A stretch of 64,000 nucleotides of DNA from an uncultured Lachnospiraceae bacterium (GCA_934293575.1 CAKQYU010000006.1:1-64000), one strand, 5' to 3'. Counted from the stretch's first letter, positions 15,456-25,192 are shown. Program-made: numbers and translations. Notes: a model not told the origin generated them from the sequence alone.

Positions 15456-18011
15456 TTATGCCTCTAAAATTCCTGCATACTCATATCCGGCATCTTCTAC
15501 CGCTGCCTTAATAAGAGATTCTTCAACATCCTTGGTTTTTTTAATCGTAACAAGATTTTCTTCATGAGAAGCTTCCGCTGTCTCAATTCCGTCAATTGCT
15601 TCAAGTGCCTTCTTTACGTGAGCCTCACAATGTCCACACATCATTCCGTTTACTGTAATCTTCATTTCTTTGTCTTCCTTTCCTGATTCATTCTTTTCCT
15701 TTTTTTGTATTAAATTTCCTTTTATCGGATTTTTAATTGATTTATCCTTTTTACTGTTATATACCTTCACAAGATTTAACCGAAGGGCATTGGATGCAAC
15801 GCAAAAGCTGGATAGTCCCATAGCAGCGGCACCAAACATCGGATTCAATGTCCATCCAAAAGCCTTCACATAACATCCGGTAGCCAGAGGGATTCCGATT
15901 ACATTGTAGAAAAATGCCCAAAACAAATTCTCATGAATGTTTTTAATGGTAGCTCTGGAAATCCGAATGGCAGCAGCCACATCACGGATACTGCTTTTCA
16001 TTAAAACGATATCTGCGGCATCGATTGCGATATCCGTTCCCGCACCGATGGCAATTCCAAGGTCAGCACGGGTCAGTGCAGGTGCATCATTAATTCCGTC
16101 ACCAACCATGGCAACCTTTCCATGTTTCTTAAGTTCCTTAATCACCGCTTCCTTTCCATCCGGCTTAACCTCTGCAATTACCTCATCTACACCGGCCTGC
16201 TTTGCAATGGCATTTGCGGTTATCTCATTATCACCGGTAAGCATTACCACATGAATTCCCATGCCTTTTAATTCTGCTATTGCCTCTTCCGAATCTTCTT
16301 TCATGGTATCGGCAACCGCTATAATTCCAAGCAATTTCTGATTCTTTGTAAAGAAAATCGGTGTCTTTCCCTGTCCGGCAAGCTCTGTAATCATGGTATC
16401 CAGCATTTTTTCACTTAACGCAATTACTTTTGAAATAAATGCCGCATTTCCTCCGGCTATCTGCATATCCTGAAGCTTTGCCTGCAATCCGTTACCGGAT
16501 ACCGCTTCAAATTCTTCTGTTTCCAGAAGTTCTATGTGATTTTGTTCTCCATATTCTATAATCGCTTTGGAAATCGGATGCTCACTCTTAACCTCAAGCG
16601 CATAGGCAATCTTAAGAAGTTCATCCCTGTCACAACCCTCTGCCGGTACAACATCCGTAACCTGCATCATTCCGGTTGTAATCGTTCCCGTTTTATCAAG
16701 GGCAACAATACCGGTCTTTCCCGCCTGTTCAAGGGATGCTGCTGTTTTAAATAAAATTCCTTCTTTTGCGGATACACCGTTTCCTACCATAATTGCGACC
16801 GGAGTTGCCAGACCAAGTGCACAAGGACAGCTTATCACAAGAACCGATACCGCTCTTGCAATTGCATAACCGACGGTCTGACCTACCAGCATCCATACAA
16901 CAAAGGTAATAATGGAAATGAGAATGACCACCGGAACAAACACACCGGATACCTTATCTGCAATTTTAGCTATCGGTGCCTTCGTTGCAGCTGCATCACT
17001 GACCATCCGTATAATTCCGGCAAGTGTTGTATCCTCTCCGACACGGCTTGCTTCACATACCATATATCCGGATGTATTAATGGTTGCCGCGGATACACTA
17101 TCTCCAACCTGTTTTTCCACCGGAATACTTTCTCCGGTGAGGGCAGATTCATTTACTGCACTTTGTCCTTCCATTACAATTCCATCAACCGGAATACTGT
17201 CTCCCGGACGAACGACAAACCGGTCTCCAATCTTAACCGTATCAATGGATATGGTTTTCTCTTCTCCGTTTTCCAATATCACTGCTGTCTGTGGAGCCAG
17301 CTTCATAAGAGACTTCAATGCATCCGTTGTTTTACCCTTAGACTTTGCCTCTAACATCTTACCGACTGTAATAAGAGTAAGAATCATGGCTGCCGATTCA
17401 AAATAAAACTGATCCATGTAGTACATGACCTGATCCATGTCACCCTCAAGCACCCTTGCAGTCATCGCAAACAAGGCATATATACTGTAACCGTAAGAAG
17501 CGGTTGCTCCAAGGGCAACCAAGGTATCCATATTAGGAGAACGATTTATCAAACCTTTGAATCCGCTGATAAAAAACTTTTGATTTACCACCATAATGAA
17601 TCCGGCAAGTAACAGTTCATACAATCCCATAGCCACATGATTCCCATCCAAAAATCCCGGGAGTGGCCAATTCCACATCATATGTCCCATAGAAACATAC
17701 ATAAGCGGAATCAATAAAACAACCGATGCAATCAGACGTTTTTTCATCTTCGGTGTCTCTGTGTCTTTCAGGGAATCTTCCATCCCACCGTTTTTTGCAC
17801 TGCTATCACCTGCCGATTTCAAGCTGGCTCCATAACCGGCATTTTCCACCGCCTGAATAATCGCCTCCGGAGAAGCGGTTCCTTCTACACCCATGGAATT
17901 CGTAAGCAGGCTTACTGCACAACCATCCACACCTTCTACCGCATTCACCGCCTTCTCAACTCTTGCCTGGCAGGCAGCACAACTCATACCTGTAACGTTA
18001 TAGTGTTCCAT
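15456..18011 (-). CDS. copA: Copper-translocating P-type ATPase with HMA domains at both ends
   Basis: An 851-residue P1B ATPase that exports Cu(I). An N-terminal heavy-metal domain (GMSCAACQ, residues ~8-15) is followed by the membrane core with the ion-binding CPC motif (SCPCALGLATP), the phosphorylated aspartate in DKTGTITTG, the SEHPIS histidine-proline pair and the hinge GDGINDAPAL. After a lysine-rich linker a second CopZ-like domain (GMMCGHCE, from residue ~783) is fused to the C-terminus, where most CopA proteins end. It starts right after csoR (GTG at 18020 is an alternative start) and belongs to the copper-responsive operon controlled by two CsoR operators. Confidence 0.93.
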   Translation of the reverse strand: MEHYNVTGMSCAACQARVEKAVNAVEGVDGCAVSLLTNSMGVEGTASPEAIIQAVENAGYGASLKSAGDSSAKNGGMEDSLKDTETPKMKKRLIASVVLLIPLMYVSMGHMMWNWPLPGFLDGNHVAMGLYELLLAGFIMVVNQKFFISGFKGLINRSPNMDTLVALGATASYGYSIYALFAMTARVLEGDMDQVMYYMDQFYFESAAMILTLITVGKMLEAKSKGKTTDALKSLMKLAPQTAVILENGEEKTISIDTVKIGDRFVVRPGDSIPVDGIVMEGQSAVNESALTGESIPVEKQVGDSVSAATINTSGYMVCEASRVGEDTTLAGIIRMVSDAAATKAPIAKIADKVSGVFVPVVILISIITFVVWMLVGQTVGYAIARAVSVLVISCPCALGLATPVAIMVGNGVSAKEGILFKTAASLEQAGKTGIVALDKTGTITTGMMQVTDVVPAEGCDRDELLKIAYALEVKSEHPISKAIIEYGEQNHIELLETEEFEAVSGNGLQAKLQDMQIAGGNAAFISKVIALSEKMLDTMITELAGQGKTPIFFTKNQKLLGIIAVADTMKEDSEEAIAELKGMGIHVVMLTGDNEITANAIAKQAGVDEVIAEVKPDGKEAVIKELKKHGKVAMVGDGINDAPALTRADLGIAIGAGTDIAIDAADIVLMKSSIRDVAAAIRISRATIKNIHENLFWAFFYNVIGIPLATGCYVKAFGWTLNPMFGAAAMGLSSFCVASNALRLNLVKVYNSKKDKSIKNPIKGNLIQKKEKNESGKEDKEMKITVNGMMCGHCEAHVKKALEAIDGIETAEASHEENLVTIKKTKDVEESLIKAAVEDAGYEYAGILEA

Positions 18012-18020
18012 CTCAATCAC

Positions 18021-18356
18021 CTACCTCATAAGCTTCTGAAGGGTAACAACCAGTTCATCAATTACCTCGTCATTTCCCTCTCTGATATTCTCTGCAACAC
18101 AAGTTCTCATATGATTTGCAAGAAGCGCTTTATTAAAGCTGTTCAATGCCGAATTAATTGCCGACACCTGTATCAGGATATCTGTACAATATGCATTTTT
18201 TTCAAGCATTCCTTCAACCCCTCTTACCTGTCCCTCAATTCTTTTTAACCGGTTCATTAAATCCCGATATTCTTTTTCATCTCTATCCTTATGTTTCCCG
18301 GAACAACAGGAACAACATTCTTTATTTTCTTCCGGCTCTTTTCCATTATCCGCCAT
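18021..18356 (-). CDS. csoR: Copper-sensing repressor CsoR
   Basis: A 111-residue all-helical CsoR/RcnR-family repressor (DUF156). The helix LMNRLKRIEGQVRGVEGML is the family hallmark. The Cu(I) ligands are visible as Cys in YCTDIL and His-Cys in HMRTC (the C-H-C set). An unusual N-terminal extension contains CCSCCSG and may also bind copper. AGGAGG precedes the ATG. Its operators lie directly upstream, so it represses its own gene and copA until Cu(I) binds. Confidence 0.92.
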   Translation of the reverse strand: MADNGKEPEENKECCSCCSGKHKDRDEKEYRDLMNRLKRIEGQVRGVEGMLEKNAYCTDILIQVSAINSALNSFNKALLANHMRTCVAENIREGNDEVIDELVVTLQKLMR

Positions 18357-18379
18357 ATCCTAACCTCCTTGCAATCCAA

Positions 18380-18438
18380 ATACCCCTATAGGGTATCGTT
18401 TCAGGCATCAATATATACCCGTATGGGGTATTTGTCAA
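18380..18438 (-). promoter_or_regulatory. csoR-copA promoter with two CsoR operators
   Basis: Two 17-bp pseudo-palindromes, ATACCCCTATAGGGTAT (18380-18396) and ATACCCGTATGGGGTAT (18415-18431), match the CsoR type (C-rich arm, AT centre, G-rich arm). On the minus strand TTGACA (18433-18438), 17 bases and TATATT (18410-18415) form the promoter; one operator fills the spacer, the other lies between the -10 box and the ribosome site. The centres are 35 bases apart. Confidence 0.92.
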
Positions 18439-18479
18439 GGAGATTTTAATATTAAAAAATATTTATTTTATCCCAATTT

Positions 18480-21400
18480 TTATTTTGTAAACGGAACCAA
18501 TTCAAATTCAAATTGAAATGTATCCTCACAAAACCGGTAAGCATCCGCCACAACCGGCCCACAGCTGTTTGAACCGATACCGTTCATTGCATAATCAATA
18601 CAAAGCACGGTACTATCGGATTCCTCTAACTCATAATTATGTGCGGTTTTTTCCAGTTCCTCCTGTGTATATCTTGAAGCATTAAAGGAAAATGGTTTCT
18701 CTCCCACTACAGTAAGACCAAAGCTTTCGCTTGCAAGTTTTACATAATCACAATCAAAATGACTTCCATTTTCCTGTGGCTTAATATAGTCCTCATGCAA
18801 ATCCGAAATCTTTGCATGATATAGTCCGTGGCAGGCAGACTGATGTTTATCCCGGTAACTTTCCTGTGGCCCCATTCCAAAATATCCTGCTTCTTCTATC
18901 CTTTTATCCAAAAACAACCGTACTCCAAATCTTGGCAAATCCGGAAATTCCTCATCCTTTTTTACATTCATCACCGCTGTAATCTTTCCGCTTGCCGTAA
19001 TCTGCCACGTCAATTCAACATCAAGTATTTTCTGAACGCTATCCGCTACCACTGCCAGATGTCCACTGATAAAAATACCCTTTTGATTCCGGAAAACTTC
19101 TGTTGTATAGGCTCTGGTATAAGCTGCATCATAATGTGCTTTTTTCCACTCTTCTTTTCCATACATGTCATTATCCGTCGGTGCTCTCCAGATATTCAAT
19201 TCCATTGGATGATTGAAATAATCTCTTTCTCCAAACTGCATCTTTTGAAACAATCCCGTACGCCGGTCAAATGTATAGCAAAAATTTTTCGCCTGTACGA
19301 TTATTTTTGTATCACTTTCTTTCACTGCAATTGCATTATCCACTGTTTCCATGCTTTCCAGCCATTCTACAGCCTTTTGATTTCTGCCATCTGTATTCTC
19401 CAGTTTTATCTCATCAAATCCCAATATATGTCCTGTTTCCAAAAGCGGAATTTCTTTCTTTAAACGATATATCAACTTCAGATATATTTTTCCCGCTGCC
19501 GGAATCTGTAATTTGAGTTCTGTTTTCGCATCTTCATGAGGTTTTGCAAATACATTGGTAAGTTCTCCCTTTTGTATAAGTTGTCCATCCTTTGTCATTT
19601 CATACAAAATCTCTGCAAAATCTTCCAGATTGTCAAAATCCATATAATTATGAAGGAGCAATTCCCCACTTTCCTGATTGTAATGAACCACCCGGACAGG
19701 ACGATAAACATTTTTATATTCCAACAAGCCGGTATGCGGTCTGCGATCCGGATATACGAGTCCGTCCATACAGAAATTGCCGTCATGAATCATCTCGCCA
19801 TGGTCTCCGCCATAGTAATAAATGGTCTTTCCGTTTTCTGCTTTCCCATGTGCAATTGCATGATCACACCACTCCCAGACAAATCCGCCGCACATCCTGT
19901 CATCCTTATGAATCATCCGGAAATAATCCTCCAAATCTCCGGGACCATTTCCCATACTATGACAATATTCTACTAACAAAAACGGTTTGCTTCCGTCCCT
20001 GTCCAAATATTCCTCTATCTCTGACAATGCCGGATACATGCGGCTGTACAAATCAAGATTTTCATAATGATAAGTGATATCATAATTACGATATCTTGCA
20101 CTTTCATACTGCGTAATCCGTTCCGGGTCAAATGACTTCGTCCACTTTAACGCCTTCTCAAAGTTGCAGCCGTATGCACTTTCATTTCCCATTGACCAAA
20201 TCACAATACATGACCGGTTTTTATCTCTTTCCACCATCCGCATTACACGGTCTAAAATGGCAGCTTCCCAGGCAGGATTGTCTGCTATTTTCTCATTCCA
20301 CCGATGAAAACGATTCTGCTCCGTATCATCCCTTCGATACAACATGAATGGTCCATGTGCCTCAATATCCGCCTCATTAATTACCATAAATCCGTACTGG
20401 TCGCACATCTGATAAAAATACGGAGCATTCGGATAATGACTGGAACGGATTGCATTAAAGTTATGCTGCTTCATTAATGCAAGATCCGTTTTTATCTGAT
20501 TTACACCGATAACAAAACCGGTTTCCGGATCAAAATCATGCCGGTTCACACCCCGGAATTTTATCTTTTCGCCGTTTATATAAATAACGGCATCCTTTAT
20601 CGTTATACTTCTTAATCCTATATCGTCTACAATCACTTCATCCATTGTTGTAAAAATGATTTTATAAAGATAGGGATTTTCCGTATTCCATAATATAGGA
20701 TTTTCAATCGTAAACGCTTTCCTTCCATCCGCAGAAATCTCTCCGCCGGCAACGATTTTTCCGGTCTTATCCTCAATCTGAATCTTTGTGGCTGTAAATT
20801 CCGAGTATTTTATCTCAAATTCTACTGTGGCTTTTTCATTTGTAAGCTTTGTTGAAATACGGTAATCCCGTATTGCCTTTTCCGGGCGTTTCAACAGATA
20901 GACATCACGAAAAATTCCGCTCATACGAAACTTGTCCTGATCCTCTAAATAAGAACCGTCACACCATTTCAGTACCAAAACCGAAACCGTATTCTCTCCG
21001 TTTCGCAACACAGAAGTAACATCAAACTCACTCGTTGTATGTGACACCTGGCTATATCCGATATATGTTCCGTTCAGCCACAGATAAAAGCAGCTGTCAA
21101 CACCCTCAAAATTTAAGTATGCCTTCGGTGCCTTTTCATCTTTTTGATAGGAAAACGTATGCACATATGCCCCACATGGAATATCCTGTGGTACATAAGG
21201 CGGATCAAACGGAAAAGGATAGCGGATATTGGTATATTGATGGTTGTCATACCCTGCCATCTGCCATACGCCCGGAACGGTCAGTTCATCAAATCCGGAA
21301 ACATCATAACCCTCCTCATAAAACGTATCGGTTACCTTATAAATACTGTCAAAATACTTAAATTTCCATTCTCCGTTTAACAGTTGAAACCGGTCGGAAT

Positions 21401-21518
21401 GTTCTCTGTTTTCTATCAGGTCATCCATTCGTACGGATGCGGGAATATAATACGCTCTTGGCGGCATTGTGTTTTCGTGCAGCATTTTTAAATCTTCATA
21501 ATAACGTGGTACTATCAT
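18480..21518 (-). CDS. lacZ: Beta-galactosidase, glycoside hydrolase family 2
   Basis: A 1012-residue GH2 enzyme of the LacZ type that hydrolyses lactose and other beta-galactosides in the cytoplasm (no signal peptide). It has the jelly-roll sugar-binding domain (residues 1-~210), two Ig-like domains around a TIM barrel (~325-620) and a C-terminal beta-sandwich (Bgal small chain). The acid/base is in WSMGNESAYG and the nucleophile Glu in LLVEYCHSMGN. GGAGG precedes the chosen ATG at 21518; 13 more codons upstream are open but unsupported. The divergent AraC regulator is the likely activator. Confidence 0.93.
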   Translation of the reverse strand: MIVPRYYEDLKMLHENTMPPRAYYIPASVRMDDLIENREHSDRFQLLNGEWKFKYFDSIYKVTDTFYEEGYDVSGFDELTVPGVWQMAGYDNHQYTNIRYPFPFDPPYVPQDIPCGAYVHTFSYQKDEKAPKAYLNFEGVDSCFYLWLNGTYIGYSQVSHTTSEFDVTSVLRNGENTVSVLVLKWCDGSYLEDQDKFRMSGIFRDVYLLKRPEKAIRDYRISTKLTNEKATVEFEIKYSEFTATKIQIEDKTGKIVAGGEISADGRKAFTIENPILWNTENPYLYKIIFTTMDEVIVDDIGLRSITIKDAVIYINGEKIKFRGVNRHDFDPETGFVIGVNQIKTDLALMKQHNFNAIRSSHYPNAPYFYQMCDQYGFMVINEADIEAHGPFMLYRRDDTEQNRFHRWNEKIADNPAWEAAILDRVMRMVERDKNRSCIVIWSMGNESAYGCNFEKALKWTKSFDPERITQYESARYRNYDITYHYENLDLYSRMYPALSEIEEYLDRDGSKPFLLVEYCHSMGNGPGDLEDYFRMIHKDDRMCGGFVWEWCDHAIAHGKAENGKTIYYYGGDHGEMIHDGNFCMDGLVYPDRRPHTGLLEYKNVYRPVRVVHYNQESGELLLHNYMDFDNLEDFAEILYEMTKDGQLIQKGELTNVFAKPHEDAKTELKLQIPAAGKIYLKLIYRLKKEIPLLETGHILGFDEIKLENTDGRNQKAVEWLESMETVDNAIAVKESDTKIIVQAKNFCYTFDRRTGLFQKMQFGERDYFNHPMELNIWRAPTDNDMYGKEEWKKAHYDAAYTRAYTTEVFRNQKGIFISGHLAVVADSVQKILDVELTWQITASGKITAVMNVKKDEEFPDLPRFGVRLFLDKRIEEAGYFGMGPQESYRDKHQSACHGLYHAKISDLHEDYIKPQENGSHFDCDYVKLASESFGLTVVGEKPFSFNASRYTQEELEKTAHNYELEESDSTVLCIDYAMNGIGSNSCGPVVADAYRFCEDTFQFEFELVPFTK

Positions 21519-21551
21519 GTTGTAATCCTCCTTTAATGTATGTACTATTTT

Positions 21552-21660
21552 TGACAATCATTTTATATTGTTTTGTATTTGTCTTTTGTTTTCTACGATT
21601 ATCATACTCTATCAGTATAAAAATATCTATGAACAGGAATAGACAAAATATGCACAAAAT
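21552..21660. promoter_or_regulatory. lacZ-araC divergent control region
   Basis: On the plus strand TTGACA (about 21553-21558), 17 bases and TGTATT form a candidate araC promoter. A direct repeat ACAAAAT occurs at 21643-21649 and 21654-21660, spaced by 11 bases or one helical turn, which is the usual layout for AraC-family half sites. I could not find a good lacZ -35 box, as expected for an activator-dependent promoter. Confidence 0.4.
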
Positions 21661-21702
21661 GATACACTGCTTTAAATATATCTTTTACAGGAGGTTTCAA
21701 TT

Positions 21703-22581
21703 ATGTATATCAATACCGGCTATTTCAACAACTCCCATATGGATTTTAAGGATAAGCGTCTTCCTCTGATGGTCGGAAGCTGTGGTACCTACCGTCTGTC
21801 CACACAACCGAAACTTCCTACCTACCGCCCAAAAGGAAGAGTGGATTATCAGATTATTTATATTGCATCCGGTATTGGACATTTTCATTTTGATTCGGTT
21901 AAAAACGAAACCATTGTTCCCGCAGGAAACATTGTACTCTACCGTCCGAAAGAATTTCAAAAATATGAATATTACGGAGAGGATAAAACGGAGGTTTACT
22001 GGATTCATTTTACCGGAAGTGATGTAAAGAATATTTTAAGAATGTATGGATTTAAGGATAACAAACGTGTATTTCCGGTAGGAACCTCTATGGAATATGA
22101 ACGCATATTTAAAAGAATCATTACGGAACTGCAAAGACAACAGACGCATTACGAAGAAATGCTCACACTACTGCTTCGCCATCTATTGATTGCCTTTGAA
22201 CGAGAACTGAAATGTGAACATATTATAAAAAATGAATATTTAGACAGGGAAATGGATATTGCCTCTACCTATTTTAATGAAAATTATAACCTTGATATCA
22301 ACATTGATGATTACGCCCATTCCAGGGGAATGAGTGTCAGCTGGTTCATTCGTAATTTCAAAAATTACACCGGTCAGACACCCATGCAATTTATTGTATC
22401 CTTAAGAATTAACAATGCACAAATACTGTTAGAAACCACCGACTACCCAATCAATGAGATTGCTTCCATTGTCGGCTATGAAAATCAGTTATACTTCAGC
22501 CGATTATTCCGCAAGCAAAAGGGATGTTCTCCGTCACAGTATCGGAAAAATGAACCCCGTTCATCGACAGGCGGGAAGTGA
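21703..22581 (+). CDS. AraC family transcriptional regulator
   Basis: A 292-residue regulator. The N-terminal cupin-like sensor domain (residues ~15-150; RVDYQIIYIASGIGHFHFD) probably binds a sugar. The C-terminal AraC domain (about 185-288) has two helix-turn-helix units, ending with the signature GYENQLYFSRLFRKQKGCSPSQYR. AGGAGG precedes the start. It is transcribed away from lacZ from a shared 185-base region, so it probably activates the beta-galactosidase gene in response to lactose or a related sugar. Confidence 0.9.
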   Translation: MYINTGYFNNSHMDFKDKRLPLMVGSCGTYRLSTQPKLPTYRPKGRVDYQIIYIASGIGHFHFDSVKNETIVPAGNIVLYRPKEFQKYEYYGEDKTEVYWIHFTGSDVKNILRMYGFKDNKRVFPVGTSMEYERIFKRIITELQRQQTHYEEMLTLLLRHLLIAFERELKCEHIIKNEYLDREMDIASTYFNENYNLDINIDDYAHSRGMSVSWFIRNFKNYTGQTPMQFIVSLRINNAQILLETTDYPINEIASIVGYENQLYFSRLFRKQKGCSPSQYRKNEPRSSTGGK

Positions 22582-22591
22582 TTGAACACCA

Positions 22592-23359
22592 TCAAAACGT
22601 CCCGCTTTTTCCGGTCAAATCCTTTACAATTTCTCCCGCGGCAATCAATCCCGCCACCGATGGAACAAAAGCAAGACTTCCCGGAATATCTCTTCTTTCC
22701 GTACATGTATGCTTTGCACCCGGCGGGCAAATACAATTTGTTCGGCAGCTAATCGACATATCCTCTAATGGTCGGATTGGTTTTTCCTCTGAATATACCA
22801 CCTTCAGCTTTTTCACACCACGTTTTTTTAACTCCCGGCGCATCACTTTAGCCAACGGGCACATTTTGGTTTTGTAAATATCCGCAACCTTAAATGCACT
22901 TGCCTCTATCTTATTACCGGCTCCCATTGAACTGATAATCGGCACACCTGCCTCCTGACACTTCATTACCAGCTCAATTTTTGCAGTAACCGTATCTACC
23001 GCATCCACAACATAATCGTACTCCGAAAACGGAAAATCATCTGCATTTTCCGGTAAAAAGAAACATTTATAAATATTGACTTTGACATCCGGATTTATCT
23101 CCAACATGCGGTCTCTCATCACTTCAGCCTTGTACTGTCCCACGGTCTTTCTGGTTGCGATAATCTGACGATTGATATTGGTCAAACAAACCTTATCGTC
23201 ATCAATCAAATCAAACGTTCCTACTCCACTTCGAACCAGTGCTTCGCAAACATAACCGCCTACACCACCAACTCCGAATACAGCAACCCTTGCATTCTTT
23301 AACCGTTCCATTGCATCTTCACCTAATAACAGCTGCGTTCTTGAAAATTGTGTTAACAT
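22592..23359 (-). CDS. tcdA: tRNA threonylcarbamoyladenosine dehydratase
   Basis: A 255-residue E1-like ThiF/MoeB-fold enzyme that converts t6A to cyclic ct6A in ANN-decoding tRNAs, using ATP. The ATP site is GVGGVGGYVCEAL (residues ~30-42) and the aspartate motif follows (DLIDDDKVCLTNINRQ). TcdA-specific segments are visible: FVPSVAGLIAAGE near the C-terminus and a cysteine pair in CRTNCICPPG. Length fits TcdA, not the longer ThiF. It is convergent with the araC gene (10 bases between the stops) and has its own promoter. Confidence 0.9.
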   Translation of the reverse strand: MLTQFSRTQLLLGEDAMERLKNARVAVFGVGGVGGYVCEALVRSGVGTFDLIDDDKVCLTNINRQIIATRKTVGQYKAEVMRDRMLEINPDVKVNIYKCFFLPENADDFPFSEYDYVVDAVDTVTAKIELVMKCQEAGVPIISSMGAGNKIEASAFKVADIYKTKMCPLAKVMRRELKKRGVKKLKVVYSEEKPIRPLEDMSISCRTNCICPPGAKHTCTERRDIPGSLAFVPSVAGLIAAGEIVKDLTGKSGTF

Positions 23360-23392
23360 CTTGTCTCTCCTAATATATTTCTAACCTATTGC

Positions 23393-23448
23393 GTCCTATT
23401 TCCCTATTGTTTTAATAGGACATTAGCATAATAAATTACGGCTGTCAA
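23393..23448 (-). promoter_or_regulatory. tcdA promoter with inverted repeat
   Basis: On the minus strand TTGACA (23443-23448), 17 bases and TAATGT (23420-23425, with an extended TATGC before it). GTCCTATT (23393-23400) and AATAGGAC (23414-23421) form an 8-bp inverted repeat over the start-site region, either an operator or a 5' hairpin. Confidence 0.55.
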
Positions 23449-23460
23449 TAATTTGTAAAA

Positions 23461-23490
23461 TGCAGGGTTTATTCTTCAACCCTGCATTTT
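23461..23490. terminator. Terminator hairpin after the ArsC/Spx remnant
   Basis: TGCAGGGTT (23461-23469) and AACCCTGCA (23478-23486) form a 9-bp perfect stem with T residues on both outer sides, so it can act in both directions. It contains the true stop codon of the restored ArsC/Spx frame. Confidence 0.75.
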
Positions 23491-23775
23491 TCTGTCCACT
23501 CTGCTTCCCTAAATTCTACAAGAACCATATCTTCCCCCCACAATAAGAGGCCTCTTTACCAGCATACCGTTTGTTGCAAGAAGTTCTATCTGTTCATCCT
23601 CACTCATATCCGGAAGCTTGTCCTTTAATTTCATTTCTTTATATAACATTCTTCTTGTGTTAAAGAATTTCTGAAGCGGAAGACCACTTTTCTTATACCA
23701 CTCCTTCAGTTCTTCATAGGTTGGATTGTCTTCCACAATATGCCGCTGTGTATATTGTATTTTACTTTTCTTCAT
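23469..23775 (-). pseudogene. Truncated, frameshifted ArsC/Spx-family gene
   Basis: The readable 88-residue frame matches the middle of ArsC/Spx-like arsenate-reductase-family proteins (RHIVEDNPTYEELKEW, GLPLQKFFNTRRMLYKE, LLATNGMLVKRPLIV). The first ~25 residues with the CxxC active site are missing: upstream sequence is non-coding AT-rich DNA. The C-terminus ends early as GGRYGSCRI; removing one G from a GGGGGG tract restores the family ending GEDMVLVEFREAEW and a stop at 23469-23471. Both ends are therefore damaged and it is unlikely to be functional. It lies back to back with the transporter gene. Confidence 0.8.
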
Positions 23776-23831
23776 TTGTATTATATAGTAATTTTTATAT
23801 CAAAATAAATATAGAAAGAGAACTTAATTTC

Positions 23832-25154
23832 ATGAACAAACGAGAATCATTTTCAAATCGGCTGGGATTTATCCTTGCCTGTATCGGCTCGGCTGTCGGC
23901 ATGGGTAACATCTGGATGTTCCCAACCCGAGTATCCCTCTACGGAGGCGGCTCTTATTTAATCCCATACTTTATCTTTGTAGTATTAATTGCATCCACCG
24001 GTGTTATCGGTGAAATGAGCTTCGGACGTGGCACAAAGGCTGGTCCGATTGACGCATTTGGTAATGCCTGCGAATCAAGAGGAAAAAGAAAAATCGGAGA
24101 AACACTGGGATTCATCCCGGTTATCGGCTCCCTTGCCATGGCAATCGGATATACCGTTGTTATGGGATGGATTTTAAAATATATGATCGGTACCTTTACC
24201 GGCAGCACACTTGCACCGGAAAACATTGATGGATTCGGTGCTTCCTTTGGCAGTATGGCATCTGCATTCGGAAACAATACATGGCAGGTGATTGCACTTA
24301 TTATCGCAATCGTTATATTGATGTTCGGTGTCGGAAATGGTATCGAGAAGGCAAACAAGATTATGATGCCTGTATTTTTTATACTGTTTTTAATTCTTGC
24401 AATCTATGCTGCCTGCCAGCCGGGTGCCATAGATGGATACAAATATATTTTCCGGGTGGAACCTTCGGTTCTGGCAAAACCGGAAACATGGATATTTGCA
24501 CTGGGACAGGCATTTTTCTCATTATCCGTTGCAGGAAACGGAACCTTAATCTATGGCTCCTATCTGCCGGACAGTGAAGATATCCCTGCATCTGCAGCCC
24601 GTGTTGCTTTGTTTGATACCATCGCCGCCATGCTTGCAGCTTTGGTTATCATTCCAGCTATGGCAACAACCGGCGCACAGTTAGACCAAGGCGGTCCGGG
24701 ACTTATGTTTATCTTCCTTCCAAGCTTATTTAAATCCATGCCGGGAGGAAAAATCGTTGCGATTATCTTCTTTATCGCTGTACTTTCCGCAGGACTTTCA
24801 TCATTGCTGAATTTATACGAAGCACCGATTGCAACAATTCAGGAAAAAACCGGTTTGAACCGCAAGCCTTCCTGCCTTATCATTGGTATCATCGGTGTTG
24901 TTTTATCCATCTGTATTCAGGGTATTGTATCTGACTGGATGAATATCCTTTCCATTTATATCTGCCCACTTGGTGCAGGTCTTGCCGGTATCATGTTCTT
25001 CTGGATATACGGCAAAAAATATGTAAATGAACAGGTAAACCTTGGAAGAGATAAAAAATTTACAGACAAGTACGTTCCAATCTGTAAATATCTGTACTGT
25101 CCAATCTGCATCCTTGTACTTATTCTCGGAATTGCACTCGGCGGAATCGGATGA
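23832..25154 (+). CDS. Sodium-dependent transporter, NSS/SNF family
   Basis: A 440-residue neurotransmitter:sodium symporter (LeuT fold) that imports an amino acid or amine with Na+. The N-terminal hallmark is RLGFILACIGSAVGMGNIW (TM1 with the unwound Na+/substrate segment); GRGTKAGPIDAF and the conserved SFFSLSVAGNG-like stretch in TM6 follow. About eleven helices are visible, the bacterial short form, instead of twelve. The ATG at 23832 has only a weak AGAGA site, but a TTG start 37 codons upstream would lie in the ArsC remnant. It ends before a large inverted repeat shared with the convergent next gene. Confidence 0.88.
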   Translation: MNKRESFSNRLGFILACIGSAVGMGNIWMFPTRVSLYGGGSYLIPYFIFVVLIASTGVIGEMSFGRGTKAGPIDAFGNACESRGKRKIGETLGFIPVIGSLAMAIGYTVVMGWILKYMIGTFTGSTLAPENIDGFGASFGSMASAFGNNTWQVIALIIAIVILMFGVGNGIEKANKIMMPVFFILFLILAIYAACQPGAIDGYKYIFRVEPSVLAKPETWIFALGQAFFSLSVAGNGTLIYGSYLPDSEDIPASAARVALFDTIAAMLAALVIIPAMATTGAQLDQGGPGLMFIFLPSLFKSMPGGKIVAIIFFIAVLSAGLSSLLNLYEAPIATIQEKTGLNRKPSCLIIGIIGVVLSICIQGIVSDWMNILSIYICPLGAGLAGIMFFWIYGKKYVNEQVNLGRDKKFTDKYVPICKYLYCPICILVLILGIALGGIG

Positions 25155-25192
25155 TAACATTTTCACTTCTTACTTACAATGAAAGTACAATA

